From Oscillospiraceae bacterium (GTDB taxonomy: Bacteria > Bacillota > Clostridia > UMGS1883): a DNA stretch of 43,502 nucleotides. Positions 15,681 through 25,157 of this stretch are shown piece after piece; the first letter of the stretch is position 1; the number at the start of each line of letters is the position of its first letter. Under the pieces are notes generated by a model, which was given only the letters and a program-made list of their open reading frames with translations, did not search any database and was not told the origin of the DNA. Both the position numbers and the translations under genes were made by a program. The DNA lies in contig SVJW01000010.1 in NCBI GenBank assembly GCA_015068735.1, positions 4,013-47,514 on the forward strand, in the 5' to 3' direction.

Positions 15681-17408
15681 TCATTTCTGTGTGTAAAGAG
15701 AATACAACTTTGCATAGCTTCCGCCTTTTGCAATCAGTTCATAATGTGTACCCTCTTCTGTTATTCCGTCTGGAGTAAGGAAGAGAATACGGGAAGCATT
15801 TTTTATTGTAGTAAGTCTGTGTGCAACTGTAAATGTAGTTCTGTTTTGTGAAAGCTTTTCAAGGGAGCTTTGTACAATCATTTCACTCTCGTTATCAAGA
15901 GCCGAAGTAGCTTCGTCGAGAATAAGTATAGGCGGATTTTTAAGGAATACTCTTGCAATGGAAATTCTCTGCTTCTGACCGCCGGAGAGTTTTACGCCTC
16001 TTTCACCCACATAGGTGTCGTACCCGTCTTTAAGCTCCATAATGAATTCGTGTGCACCTGCCGCCTTTGCAGCCTCCTCAACCTCTTCACGAGTTGCACC
16101 GGGCTTTCCGTAAACTATGTTGTCGTAAACACTTCCACAGAAGAGGTAAACATCCTGCTGAACTGTACCGATATTACTTCTCAGGGACTTTAATGTAATA
16201 TCCTGAATATTCTTGCCGTCAATCAATATTTCACCGTCGGCAATATCGTAAAATCTTGGGATAAGATTACAAAGTGTGCTTTTACCACCACCGGAAGGAC
16301 CGACAATGGCAATGTTTTCACCGCTTTTTATATCAAGATTTATTTGATTAAGGACATCTGTTCCGTTGTCATTGTATCGGAAACGCACATTTTTAAATTC
16401 GATATTTCCGCTGAGCTTTTCAATGTCTTGGGCATTTTCGCTGTCCTCAATGGAAATTGGCTCGTCCATTATCTCGTAGAAACGCTCGATCCCTGTCATA
16501 CCTTTCTGGAACTGCTCGGTAAATTCTACTATTTTGCGGATGGAAGTAATGAGAGTCTGTATATAAAGAAGATATGCAACGAGATCTGCGGCATTAATGT
16601 GACCATTAACCATAAACACAGCACCTATCAGAAGTACACCTATGTACATAACGCCGTCAAAAAATCTTGTACCTGCCTGAAAAAGTGACATATATCGGTA
16701 CGCCCATTTTTTTGACTTTAAAAATTCCTGATTTCCTTTTTCAAACTTGTTCTGTTCAATATCTTCGTTTGCAAAACTTTTTACAACTCTTATTCCTAAA
16801 AGACTGTCCTCAAGGTCTGCATTAAGCTCTGCAATCTGTGACCTCTGAATTTTAAATGCGCCTTTCATCTTTTTTCTGAAAACTATCATGGAAATCATCA
16901 TAAGAGGGAGAAGCAGGAAAATAAGACAGGTCAGCCAGATATTTATCTGTGCCAGTATTACAAAAGAGCCGATGATTTTAATTCCTGCGATAAAGAATTC
17001 TTCCGGACAATGATGTGCAAATTCAGTAACATCAAAAAGGTCATTTGTAACCCTCGACATTATCTGACCGACCTTTGCGTTGTCGTAATAACTGAAAGGA
17101 AGCTGCTGCAGGTGGTTAAATAAGTCACGGCGCATATCAGTTTCAATCCTGGCACCTGTTACGTGACCGAGGTTTGCCATATTGTAGTTTGCCACCGTAT
17201 CGCAAAGGCGTAAAAACAGATACATAAGACTCAATCTTATAACCGTTGACATAAGCACTGTACTTGTGCTGTCAAGTGCGGTATTTGTGATTTCACGCAC
17301 AATCATAGGAAATACAAGCTCGCACACAGTCGATGCCGCCGCACACAAAAGGTCTATTATTATAAGCCCTGTGTATGGCTTGTAGTAGCGTAAAAATCTT
17401 CTGAACAT
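15681..17408 (-). CDS. ABC exporter, fused membrane and ATPase domains
   Basis: A 575-residue half-transporter of the multidrug/lipid exporter (MsbA/LmrA-like) class. Residues about 1-310 form the six-helix membrane domain, with the coupling segment YYDNAKVGQIMSRVTND. Residues about 330-575 form the ATPase: Walker A GPSGGGKST, Q-loop VQQDVYLF, signature LSGGQKQR, Walker B ILILDEATSALD and the switch histidine in VAHRLTT. It should work as a homodimer since no partner gene is adjacent. ATG 17408 has AAGGAG 8 bases upstream; an in-frame ATG 30 bases earlier lies near the promoter and lacks a site. Substrate unknown. Confidence 0.93.
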   Translation of the reverse strand: MFRRFLRYYKPYTGLIIIDLLCAAASTVCELVFPMIVREITNTALDSTSTVLMSTVIRLSLMYLFLRLCDTVANYNMANLGHVTGARIETDMRRDLFNHLQQLPFSYYDNAKVGQIMSRVTNDLFDVTEFAHHCPEEFFIAGIKIIGSFVILAQINIWLTCLIFLLLPLMMISMIVFRKKMKGAFKIQRSQIAELNADLEDSLLGIRVVKSFANEDIEQNKFEKGNQEFLKSKKWAYRYMSLFQAGTRFFDGVMYIGVLLIGAVFMVNGHINAADLVAYLLYIQTLITSIRKIVEFTEQFQKGMTGIERFYEIMDEPISIEDSENAQDIEKLSGNIEFKNVRFRYNDNGTDVLNQINLDIKSGENIAIVGPSGGGKSTLCNLIPRFYDIADGEILIDGKNIQDITLKSLRSNIGTVQQDVYLFCGSVYDNIVYGKPGATREEVEEAAKAAGAHEFIMELKDGYDTYVGERGVKLSGGQKQRISIARVFLKNPPILILDEATSALDNESEMIVQSSLEKLSQNRTTFTVAHRLTTIKNASRILFLTPDGITEEGTHYELIAKGGSYAKLYSLYTQK

Positions 17409-17442
17409 TTTATTTCTCCTTAAAAAATTATATAACATTATA

Positions 17443-17471
17443 ATTTTATCCCAATAGAGTATTTATGTCAA
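17443..17471 (-). promoter_or_regulatory. Predicted ABC exporter promoter
   Basis: On the minus strand: perfect TTGACA, 17-bp spacer, TAAAAT. It is the closest match to consensus among the minus-strand promoters seen here. It lies back-to-back with the eamA promoter, 19 bp away. Confidence 0.75.
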
Positions 17472-17490
17472 ACAATTTTTGTTTTTAAGC

Positions 17491-17519
17491 TTGCTATTTT
17501 TGAGGGAGAGTGGTATCAT
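17491..17519 (+). promoter_or_regulatory. Predicted EamA transporter promoter
   Basis: TTGCTA (17491-17496), 17-bp spacer, TATCAT (17514-17519), 31 bp before the start codon. Confidence 0.6.
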
Positions 17520-17550
17520 ATACAGGACAATGTACTAAGGAGAATAAATA

Positions 17551-18486
17551 ATGGATAACTCAAAGAACAAACTTTTAACAAATAAGGTGTTTGTAGCAGC
17601 TATGGCAATGCTTTGCTGTGCCCTTTGGGGTAGCGCAACACCTTTTATTAAAACAGGCTATAAGCTTATACGAACAAACGATAATGTGCCTTCCACAATA
17701 CTTTTTGCAGGTGTTAGATTCTTTTTTGCAGGTGTATTAACAGTGCTTATTTACAGCATTGCACGGAAAAAATTCCTACTTCCCAAAAAAGAAAATCTTA
17801 AAAGTATAGCAACGGTTTCCTGCTTCCAGACTGTATTGCAGTATCTGTTTTTTTACATAGGTCTTTCCAATACAACAGGCGTTAAAGGTGCTGTTATAAG
17901 TGGGTCAAACTGCTTTTTCTCAATCCTTTGCGCAACACTTATTTTCCGTCAGGAAAAACTTACTCCAAAGAAAATTTTTGCTTGTCTTGTGGGTTTTGCC
18001 GGAATAGTGCTTATAAATCTTGACGGGCTTAGTCTTAACCTTAATTTCATGGGTGACGGATTTGTTCTTATCTCAAACCTTGCCTATGGTATGTCCGGTG
18101 CTCTTATGAAACGCTATTCAGACCGTGAAGATCCCGTTATAATAAGCGGATATCAGTTTGTAATGGGCGGATTTGTAATGATACTTGTCGGTCTTTTAAC
18201 AGGCGGAGTAATTACAATTGGAAGTGCGACAGCATTCGGAGTTATGCTTTATCTTTCTCTTTTGTCAGCTGTTGCATATTCCGTATGGGGTATTCTTCTT
18301 AAAAATAATCCCGTTTCCTCAGTCAGCATATATACCTTTATGACACCTGTTTTCGGTGTGCTTCTTTCAAATCTTATGCTTACTGAAAAAAGCAATGTAT
18401 CACCGCTATATCTTATAGCTGCACTTATTCTTATTTGTGTGGGAATATTTACACTTAACTACCAAAGAAAAAAGCAAAATCAATAA
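17551..18486 (+). CDS. EamA-family (DMT superfamily) transporter
   Basis: A 311-residue membrane protein with about ten hydrophobic segments in two EamA repeats (about 15-155 and 170-305). The first repeat starts with AMLCCALWGSATPFIKTGY, the typical WGS motif; the second has LISNLAYGMSGALMKRYSD and a terminal LLSNLMLTEKSNVSPLYLIA. Members export amino acids, nucleotides or other small metabolites, or import some; the substrate here is unknown. The start has AAGGAG 8 bases upstream. It appears to be monocistronic, between its own promoter and a strong terminator. Confidence 0.9.
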   Translation: MDNSKNKLLTNKVFVAAMAMLCCALWGSATPFIKTGYKLIRTNDNVPSTILFAGVRFFFAGVLTVLIYSIARKKFLLPKKENLKSIATVSCFQTVLQYLFFYIGLSNTTGVKGAVISGSNCFFSILCATLIFRQEKLTPKKIFACLVGFAGIVLINLDGLSLNLNFMGDGFVLISNLAYGMSGALMKRYSDREDPVIISGYQFVMGGFVMILVGLLTGGVITIGSATAFGVMLYLSLLSAVAYSVWGILLKNNPVSSVSIYTFMTPVFGVLLSNLMLTEKSNVSPLYLIAALILICVGIFTLNYQRKKQNQ

Positions 18487-18488
18487 GT

Positions 18489-18517
18489 AAAAAGTCACCC
18501 CATAGGGGTGACTTTTT
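18489..18517. terminator. Bidirectional terminator between eamA and the GH106-like gene
   Basis: A perfect 13-bp stem (18489-18501 and 18505-18517) with a 3-nt loop and A/T runs. The minus-strand stop codon starts at its right edge. Confidence 0.88.
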
Positions 18518-21012
18518 TAATACTTAAAACTACATAATTCAATATTATAAAGACCAAATGGCTTTGCTTCTTCTTTGCTGCTTCTAAGGAGATTGTACGG
18601 AGTATTGTAAATCGTAATTTCCGCGATTGCACCGCAGTCAAGGTTAAATACCTCAAGCATAGGTGTTTCGCTGAAGAATGTGTAGGATCGCTTGCCGATT
18701 TTTACACGACAAATATCAAAATCACCGTGAATAGCCAGAATGTTTTCTGACAAATCTTTATCGGGAAGCTTCGCCTGGTAGGTAAGCGGTCCGTAGTAGT
18801 ATTCCATACCCGATTTTGTAATGTCGCTGTCGTATTCGTCAAGTCTTACAAGCCCATCTGCCGAAGCATCAAAATCACCGTGAAGATATACCGGTTCAAA
18901 GGATGTAACATTATAGGAATAAAAATGCGACGGTGTAAAGCTTGAAAAATCGGGATTGTAATTATTCGCCTTTCTATAACCCACCGCAAGAGTGTTTTTG
19001 CCGTCTGCAAGAAGCTTCGTTATATTAACTCCCATAAATCTGGGGTCTTTGTCCGACGGGACAAATTCTGAAAGTGTATTTCCATTAAGCTCCGCGTAGT
19101 CAAGATTGTCTGCATTTTCTATGTACGCAGTAACTTCACCTATGTTTGCAAGGTCGACATTGAATGGGTATTTTACCTTTACCGTTTCGCCGTCATTAAG
19201 GGAGTAAAATTCTTTATGAAGATTGTCAATGATGTTTTCCCTGTACGCTTTTCTGCCAAAACAAGCATTTACGTTCTTAAGAGGAAGAATATTTTCCTCT
19301 GCCGAAGAAAGAGCAAACTGTACATCGCACTTCTTTTCGTGAGGGGTGAATTCAATGTCGTCTGTATACGGGGGAGCATTGTCCTCATTCAGTTCGGAAG
19401 AATATATAAGCATAGCAGTTTTTCCTGCTTTAAGTGTAAACTCGCACTTTCCGTCAGTTGTGGGGATTCTGTACAGTTCTCCGTTTGAACTGTCGGAAGC
19501 AAAGAGGTTTTTATCACTGATAGTTGCAGTAATAACCGTATCTTCATAAAGCGATGATATAAATAAATACTCATCATTACCGTTTGTTCTGCGGTTTATT
19601 ATAACTTCCTTATTGCATTCTAAGTTGAGAGAATTTACAGGTTTTAACGCTTCTGTACCGAAATCATAATCGGCAAAAATCATATTTCCGTCAAAAGAGA
19701 TATCTTTGCTATCTGTGATTATAGTGTCATACTCGCATTTCCCGACCGTAATATTATTTTTTCCGATGTTGGCGATTTTCTTAAAAGCAGATTCCTCCAT
19801 CATGTGGAAAGGTATTCCTGCAGAGAGAAGCTTCTTTGCAATATCATTATACAAAGCATCCGATTCGGGGTTATATATAACGAGAACTTTACCGCAGGAC
19901 TGTGTGTTTGAACTTGCAAAGCACAGCCTTGAAAGCCTGTCGGAAATGGCTTTTTCGGAAAACTTTGAAACGGTAACGGTGTGATTTTCATACTTTCTTC
20001 TGTCGGAAAGCGAAAATGCCACACTGTCGTAAACAATATTTTCTGCACCAAATGCCGCCATAAAAGTTGCGGCGTTATATCTTTTGGAACAAGGCGCAAA
20101 AGAGGGAAGCAGAAGTCTTACCATAAATGGTTTCTCAAACTGTTCAGAAATTGTCTGTGCAAGTTTTATCTGTACGAAGTCAGGGTTTTCAGTATCAACA
20201 CATAATGAAACAGAATCGCTTTTTATATACTGCATCTGTCTTGATAAAGCTTTTTCACCGCTGACATTTACGGAAAGTAAAAGATTGTTCTTATTGCATT
20301 CCTCTTTTAAATAACCCGTGAAGTTTTCACTTATGCTTTCACTGAGTGCATTAAAGTAAGTGACTTTTTCACTTGTGATAATATCTTCAGATACATTCTT
20401 TCCAAGCTTTTTTAATGCAGAAGCAGAAAAAGGTACAGAGTTTTCCGGAATATTTACATTCGTAAGAAAGCCCTCTATTTCAATGCCTAAAAATCTCTTA
20501 CATTCACGAAAATACTTTGTATGAACAGTATCAATAAAGCACTCAGTAACATATCTGTCTGTAATATCTGCAAGCGGAGCTCTTCCGGATACACGCACTT
20601 TACTCATGTCGCGAAGTACAAGTGCATCATTTCCGTAATCGGAAATTACGTCATCAAACTTCTCAACATCGCTCTTTTTTACTTTAAGAATATCGCGAAG
20701 TCTGTAATCGCTGACGCTTGTAATTTCTCCGCCACCGTTTCCGCTAAAAGGAGAATTTTCGTCGCAGATTGCAATCTTTACCCCGTATTTACCGCCTCGT
20801 CTTGCGGCTGTGCGGATAAGCTCAAAATAATCACCCAATAAATAGGGGAGAACAAGCCCCTTTGACGGGCGTATGAAAACACGGGAAATCCCCATTTCGG
20901 AAAATTCAGAAAGCCTTGTATCAATTTCTTCTGCAGTGGGCTTTGCACACCAGTCCCATATCACAGACGGTGCATATTTTTCATATGTATTTTTAAATTT
21001 ACGGATATCCAT
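18517..21012 (-). CDS. Divergent GH106-like putative glycoside hydrolase
   Basis: An 831-residue protein with no signal peptide, so probably cytosolic. The first 250 residues look like a TIM-barrel glycosidase related to GH106 (alpha-L-rhamnosidase-like): PSVIWDWCAKPTAEEIDTRL, a GISRVFIRPSKGL strand, then CDENSPFSGNGGG at 83-95, which parallels the family pattern DExxWPSGxAGG with the tryptophan replaced by Phe. The middle (about 390-560) is poorly matched. The C-terminal 270 residues look like beta-sandwich carbohydrate-binding domains (AELNGNTLSEF, GVNITKLLADGKNTLAVGYR). AGGAG lies 7 bases before the ATG. It is divergent from a GH13 gene, which supports a role in sugar metabolism. The fold assignment is moderate and the substrate is unknown; it could have lost activity. 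Confidence 0.55.
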   Translation of the reverse strand: MDIRKFKNTYEKYAPSVIWDWCAKPTAEEIDTRLSEFSEMGISRVFIRPSKGLVLPYLLGDYFELIRTAARRGGKYGVKIAICDENSPFSGNGGGEITSVSDYRLRDILKVKKSDVEKFDDVISDYGNDALVLRDMSKVRVSGRAPLADITDRYVTECFIDTVHTKYFRECKRFLGIEIEGFLTNVNIPENSVPFSASALKKLGKNVSEDIITSEKVTYFNALSESISENFTGYLKEECNKNNLLLSVNVSGEKALSRQMQYIKSDSVSLCVDTENPDFVQIKLAQTISEQFEKPFMVRLLLPSFAPCSKRYNAATFMAAFGAENIVYDSVAFSLSDRRKYENHTVTVSKFSEKAISDRLSRLCFASSNTQSCGKVLVIYNPESDALYNDIAKKLLSAGIPFHMMEESAFKKIANIGKNNITVGKCEYDTIITDSKDISFDGNMIFADYDFGTEALKPVNSLNLECNKEVIINRRTNGNDEYLFISSLYEDTVITATISDKNLFASDSSNGELYRIPTTDGKCEFTLKAGKTAMLIYSSELNEDNAPPYTDDIEFTPHEKKCDVQFALSSAEENILPLKNVNACFGRKAYRENIIDNLHKEFYSLNDGETVKVKYPFNVDLANIGEVTAYIENADNLDYAELNGNTLSEFVPSDKDPRFMGVNITKLLADGKNTLAVGYRKANNYNPDFSSFTPSHFYSYNVTSFEPVYLHGDFDASADGLVRLDEYDSDITKSGMEYYYGPLTYQAKLPDKDLSENILAIHGDFDICRVKIGKRSYTFFSETPMLEVFNLDCGAIAEITIYNTPYNLLRSSKEEAKPFGLYNIELCSFKY

Positions 21013-21039
21013 AGCAATACTCCTAAAGTTAATATATCT

Positions 21040-21068
21040 ATTTTAACTCATAATCTAAAAAAGGTCAA
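21040..21068 (-). promoter_or_regulatory. Predicted promoter of the GH106-like gene
   Basis: On the minus strand: TTGACC, 17-bp spacer, TAAAAT. It is divergent from the GH13 promoter; the two -35 boxes are 27 bp apart. Confidence 0.65.
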
Positions 21069-21095
21069 TCTTTTTCAAAACGAATAAAAAGATAA

Positions 21096-21124
21096 TTGCC
21101 TTTTAAGTGTGTTTATTGTATAAT
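21096..21124 (+). promoter_or_regulatory. Predicted promoter of the GH13 gene
   Basis: TTGCCT (21096-21101), 17-bp spacer, TATAAT (21119-21124). Confidence 0.7.
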
Positions 21125-21166
21125 ATATTAGACTAAAATAGTAATTAGCAGAAAGAGAGAACAAAT

Positions 21167-22762
21167 ATGGCTTGGTATGATGAAGCAATATTTTATCACA
21201 TATATCCGCTTGGGATGACAGGCTCACCGAAACAGAATCCGTACGGTGAACCTGTACACAGATTAAATACCTTAGTTCCATTTATTGCAGAAATCAAACG
21301 CCTTGGATTTAATGCACTCTATATCGGCCCTCTTTTTGAATCTGTAGGGCACGGTTACGAAACAACCGATTACAAAAAACTGGACACCCGACTGGGTACA
21401 AACAACGATTTGAAAACCTTTGTGTCAGAATGTCATAAACAGGGGATTAAGGTTGTTTTAGATGGAGTATTCAATCATACAGGACGGGATTTCTTTGCCT
21501 TTCAGGATATTAAACAGTACAGAGAAGCTTCAAAGTACAAAGATTGGTATTGCAATGTAAATTTCCACGGAAACAATGAATATAATGACGGCTTTTCCTA
21601 CGATAACTGGGGCGGATACGATTTGCTTGCTAAGTTAAATCAGCATAACCCTGATGTAAGGGAATATATTGCCGATGTAATACGTTTCTGGGTAAGGGAA
21701 TTTGACATTGACGGAATCCGTCTTGATGCCGCCGATGTACTGGATTTTGGATATATGCAGATGATGCGCAATGTGGCAAGTGAAGTAAAGAAAGATTTCT
21801 GGCTTATGGGCGAGGTTATACACGGTGATTATATCCGCTGGGTAAATGGAGATACTTTGCACTCGGTTACTAATTACCATTTGCATAAGGCACTCTATTC
21901 GGGACATAATGACCGTAACTATTTTGAAATTGCGCATACCGTCAGGCGTCTTTATGAAATGGGCGGAAACAGACCTGATGGATTGAAACTGTACAATTTT
22001 GTTGACAATCACGATGTTGAGAGAATTTATACGAAACTGAGTAATAAAAGTCATTTTATACCTGTCCATATTCTGCTTTATACTCTTCCCGGTGTTCCGT
22101 CAGTTTACTACGGATCGGAATTCGGTATTGAGGGGAAGAAGGAGTACGGTTCTGACGATTCATTAAGACCGGAGATTACTTATGAGCAGTATATAAATTC
22201 AACAAAGGAAAATGATTTTATAAACCTCATTTCCCGACTGGGAAAAATCCGCCAGGAAACGAAGGCATTATCCTATGGTGACTATAAAGAACTGCTTCTG
22301 ACCAACTGCCAGTATGCGTTTTCGAGAAATCACAACGGAAAATCTGTAATTGTAACCGTGAATAACGGGGACGATGATTTTTTAATGACGGTTCCTGCCT
22401 TGAATGGAGAATATATTGGTGGTATTTCGGGAGAATGTGTATCTGCCAAAGATGGATATATCTCTGTAACCGTAAAAGCCAATTCAGGCGAAATATGGCT
22501 TCCTGCAGCCTTATCGGATGAAAAGATAAAGCCAATTGAAATAAAAACCCGTCAAACGGTGGTTTTTAAAGAAAACGTTAAACCGGAACCTGCTACAGTA
22601 AAACAGAACAAAACTTATGAAGAAATGACTGTGGAAGAGCTTCAGGGAGCAATTATAGAAAGAATGAAGCGTAACGGCCCTGTTACCGAACAAATGAAAA
22701 AGGACGTCTATGAAAATATTTATCACAATTCCTTGCTGACATGGATTAAAAGTTTTAACTAA
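21167..22762 (+). CDS. GH13 alpha-amylase family glycosidase
   Basis: A 531-residue alpha-glucan-active enzyme without a signal peptide, so it should act on internal glucan or maltodextrin. The four GH13 regions are clear: DGVFNH at 99-104; DGIRLDAAD from 182, with nucleophile Asp187; GEV with the acid/base Glu216; and FVDNHD at 278-283, with Asp283 as transition-state stabiliser. A beta-sandwich C-domain follows (about 385-475). The last 60 residues form a separate helical tail (TYEEMTVEELQGAIIERMKR and onward), not typical of the family. Whether it hydrolyses or transfers cannot be told. The start is set by an AAGAGAG site and the family N-terminus WYDEAIFYHIYPLG. Confidence 0.93.
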   Translation: MAWYDEAIFYHIYPLGMTGSPKQNPYGEPVHRLNTLVPFIAEIKRLGFNALYIGPLFESVGHGYETTDYKKLDTRLGTNNDLKTFVSECHKQGIKVVLDGVFNHTGRDFFAFQDIKQYREASKYKDWYCNVNFHGNNEYNDGFSYDNWGGYDLLAKLNQHNPDVREYIADVIRFWVREFDIDGIRLDAADVLDFGYMQMMRNVASEVKKDFWLMGEVIHGDYIRWVNGDTLHSVTNYHLHKALYSGHNDRNYFEIAHTVRRLYEMGGNRPDGLKLYNFVDNHDVERIYTKLSNKSHFIPVHILLYTLPGVPSVYYGSEFGIEGKKEYGSDDSLRPEITYEQYINSTKENDFINLISRLGKIRQETKALSYGDYKELLLTNCQYAFSRNHNGKSVIVTVNNGDDDFLMTVPALNGEYIGGISGECVSAKDGYISVTVKANSGEIWLPAALSDEKIKPIEIKTRQTVVFKENVKPEPATVKQNKTYEEMTVEELQGAIIERMKRNGPVTEQMKKDVYENIYHNSLLTWIKSFN

Positions 22763-22776
22763 ATAAGAAAAACATA

Positions 22777-22805
22777 TTGCACAATTTTTTTGCAAGAGTT
22801 ATAAT
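22777..22805 (+). promoter_or_regulatory. Predicted promoter of the aminotransferase operon
   Basis: TTGCAC (22777-22782), 17-bp spacer, TATAAT (22800-22805), 39 bp before the start codon. A 5-bp TTGCA/TGCAA stem in the same place is too weak to call a terminator for the GH13 gene. Confidence 0.6.
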
Positions 22806-22844
22806 TTGACATAAGATGATTTTAATATATCGGAGGTTACTATA

Positions 22845-24032
22845 ATGGTATCAGAAAAAATGTACGAATTAGGAAGTCGCCGCAGCGAAATCCGTGAACT
22901 TTTTGAATATGGACTTAAGAGAAAGGCAGAAATCGGTGCAGAAAATGTATATGACTTCAGCCTTGGAAATCCCAGTGTTCCTGCGCCCGAATGTGTAAAA
23001 GAAGCACTGGCAGATCTTGTGTTAAACACAGATCCCGTCGTTCTTCACGGCTACACATCAGCACAGGGTGCTCCCGATGTAAGAAAAAGCTGTGCGGACT
23101 ATGTAAATGCAAACTTCGGCACAAACTACACAGGCGATAATTTCTATATGACAGTAGGTGCAGCGGCATCTCTCACAATTTCACTTTCTGCTATTTCCGA
23201 GGATAAGGGAGAGGTTATAGTCCTTGCACCCTTTTTCCCTGAATACACAGTTTTTATAAATCAGGCAGGAATGACTCCTGTTATTGTAAAATGCCGCGAG
23301 GAAGATTTCCAGATTGATTTTGATGCTCTTAAATCTGCTATCAACGAAAATACAAAGGCAGTAATTGTAAATTCTCCCAACAACCCCTCAGGTGTTGTGT
23401 TCTCGGAGGATACTGTTAAAAAACTTGCCTCAGTTCTTTCTGACGCAGAAAAAACATACGGAAAAGACATTTACATCATTGCCGATGAGCCTTACCGTGA
23501 ACTTGTTTATACAGATGGCGTTACAGTACCGTTTATCCCAAATTATTACAACAATACGATTGTATGCTACTCTTTCAGTAAATCCCTTTCACTTCCGGGA
23601 GAAAGAATAGGCTACGTGCTCGTTCCTGATACAGCAAACGACTGGCAGAAGATTTACTTTGCAGTTTGTGGTGCAGGCCGTTCACTCGGCTTTGTATGTG
23701 CGCCCAGCCTTTTCCAGAGAATTGTTCCCAAATGTATTGGAAAGACTGCAGATATATCCATTTACAAGAAGAACAGAGATATACTTATAAACGCGCTTTC
23801 TGAGTACGGCTATACAGTTGCTCAGCCTGATGGTGCATTCTATCTGTTTGTAAAAACACTTGAAGAAAGCTCCCGTGATTTCTGTGAAAAAGCAAAGAAA
23901 TACGAGCTTCTGATAGTTCCCGGAGATAGCTTCGGTTATCCCGGTTATGTAAGAATTTCTTACTGTGTATCAACTGAAATGATTGAAAAATCATTATCAT
24001 CATTTGAAAAACTTGCAAAGGAATACAAATAA
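22845..24032 (+). CDS. Class I/II PLP-dependent aminotransferase
   Basis: A 395-residue fold-type I aminotransferase of the aspartate aminotransferase group. Landmarks: FSLGNPSVPAP near the N-terminus, HGYTSAQGAPDVRKS, the NSPNNPSGVVFSE motif (cofactor-binding Asn), IADEPYRELVY (Asp and Tyr contacting PLP), the Schiff-base lysine in SFSKSLSLPGERIGY, and the C-terminal substrate-binding Arg in YVRISYC. The strong GGAGG ribosome site is 8 bases before the ATG. It is the first gene of an operon with a metallophosphoesterase, a TIM-barrel isomerase and a papain-like protein. The amino acid specificity cannot be set from motifs alone. Confidence 0.92.
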   Translation: MVSEKMYELGSRRSEIRELFEYGLKRKAEIGAENVYDFSLGNPSVPAPECVKEALADLVLNTDPVVLHGYTSAQGAPDVRKSCADYVNANFGTNYTGDNFYMTVGAAASLTISLSAISEDKGEVIVLAPFFPEYTVFINQAGMTPVIVKCREEDFQIDFDALKSAINENTKAVIVNSPNNPSGVVFSEDTVKKLASVLSDAEKTYGKDIYIIADEPYRELVYTDGVTVPFIPNYYNNTIVCYSFSKSLSLPGERIGYVLVPDTANDWQKIYFAVCGAGRSLGFVCAPSLFQRIVPKCIGKTADISIYKKNRDILINALSEYGYTVAQPDGAFYLFVKTLEESSRDFCEKAKKYELLIVPGDSFGYPGYVRISYCVSTEMIEKSLSSFEKLAKEYK

Positions 24033-24044
24033 GGAGCAAATGTT

Positions 24045-25145
24045 ATGAAGTTGAATCCGACTGTCTGTGCTGTAGGAAAAGAATATCAGATTATGATACT
24101 TGTCGAAAAGGAAGCTTTGATAAGCGTCCGTGTAGGTGATATTACTTATTATTATCACAGTAATGGCATAAGAATATCAACTCCCGGTATACACAGATTT
24201 TCTGTGCCACAGGAAGAACTGGATAAAACAGGTGAATATACGGTAATTACAGAAATCATGATTGAAAGAACACCGTATTTTCCCAAATCAGAGCCGCCTG
24301 TAGAGGAGAAGTTCAGTTTCAGACCGCTCACGAAGACTGAAAACATAAATATATATCACCTTGCAGATGTTCACGGTGAAAAAGAAAAGGCAATAGATGC
24401 TGTAAAATTCATGGAAGAAAAGCCTGACTTACTCATAATGAACGGCGACATTTCAAGCACATCCGATACTTTTGAAGAAATTATTCTGTGCTATAAAATT
24501 GCTTCAGAAGTAACAAAGGGAGAAATTCCATGCATCATTTCCCGAGGTAATCACGATTTAAGGGGTGCAGGTGCTGAAAATCTGGCAAAAAATATGCCCG
24601 GTGATAACGGAAAATCATACTATACTTTCAGAGTGGGCTGTATTTGGGGAATACTCGTTGACGCAGGTGAGGATAAAAATGACTTCAATCGAGAATACGG
24701 ACAGGTTATTTCCTGCCACCCTTTCAGGTTAGAACAGCAAAAAATGATAGAAAACACCATAAAAAACGCTTTCGAAGAGTATGCGGAGAATGGTGTAAAA
24801 TACAGAATAGTTATTTCGCACATTCCGTTTACATTTAAAAAGCGTTTGCCGGTATTTGACATTGAACGCGATTTGTACACAAACTGGGCAAAGCTTATAA
24901 AAGAGAACATAAGACCTGATTTTATGCTTTGTGGCCATACACATAGAGCGTATATAAGTGTACCCGGCAGCGAAATGGATGACCTGGGTCAACCTTGTAC
25001 AATTATTGTAGGCTCAGATGTAAAAAGAGAGGAAAACGGAAATGTAATTCTTACAGGAGTGCAGATAAATCTCTGTGAAGGCTGTGCAAGAGTTACATTC
25101 AATACGGATAAAGAAATTATAGACAGGGCAATTGTTGAGTTTTAA
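24045..25145 (+). CDS. Calcineurin-like metallophosphoesterase with N-terminal beta-sandwich domain
   Basis: A 366-residue protein. Residues 1-95 look like a small beta-sandwich, like the N-terminal domain of purple acid phosphatases. The metallophosphoesterase domain follows with the full set of metal-binding blocks: DVHG (DxH), NGDISS (GDxx), SRGNHD (GNHD), ISHIPF (xxH) and CGHTHRA (GHxH). No signal peptide is seen, so it should act in the cytosol on a phosphoester, nucleotide or phospholipid that I cannot identify. It follows the aminotransferase by 12 bases, with AAGGAG before the ATG. Confidence 0.88.
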   Translation: MKLNPTVCAVGKEYQIMILVEKEALISVRVGDITYYYHSNGIRISTPGIHRFSVPQEELDKTGEYTVITEIMIERTPYFPKSEPPVEEKFSFRPLTKTENINIYHLADVHGEKEKAIDAVKFMEEKPDLLIMNGDISSTSDTFEEIILCYKIASEVTKGEIPCIISRGNHDLRGAGAENLAKNMPGDNGKSYYTFRVGCIWGILVDAGEDKNDFNREYGQVISCHPFRLEQQKMIENTIKNAFEEYAENGVKYRIVISHIPFTFKKRLPVFDIERDLYTNWAKLIKENIRPDFMLCGHTHRAYISVPGSEMDDLGQPCTIIVGSDVKREENGNVILTGVQINLCEGCARVTFNTDKEIIDRAIVEF

Positions 25146-25157
25146 AAAGGAGCAATT

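Noticed and set aside
22763..22800. Terminator after the GH13 gene
   Set aside because: The only stem has five base pairs and overlaps the next promoter; I could not support it as a terminator.
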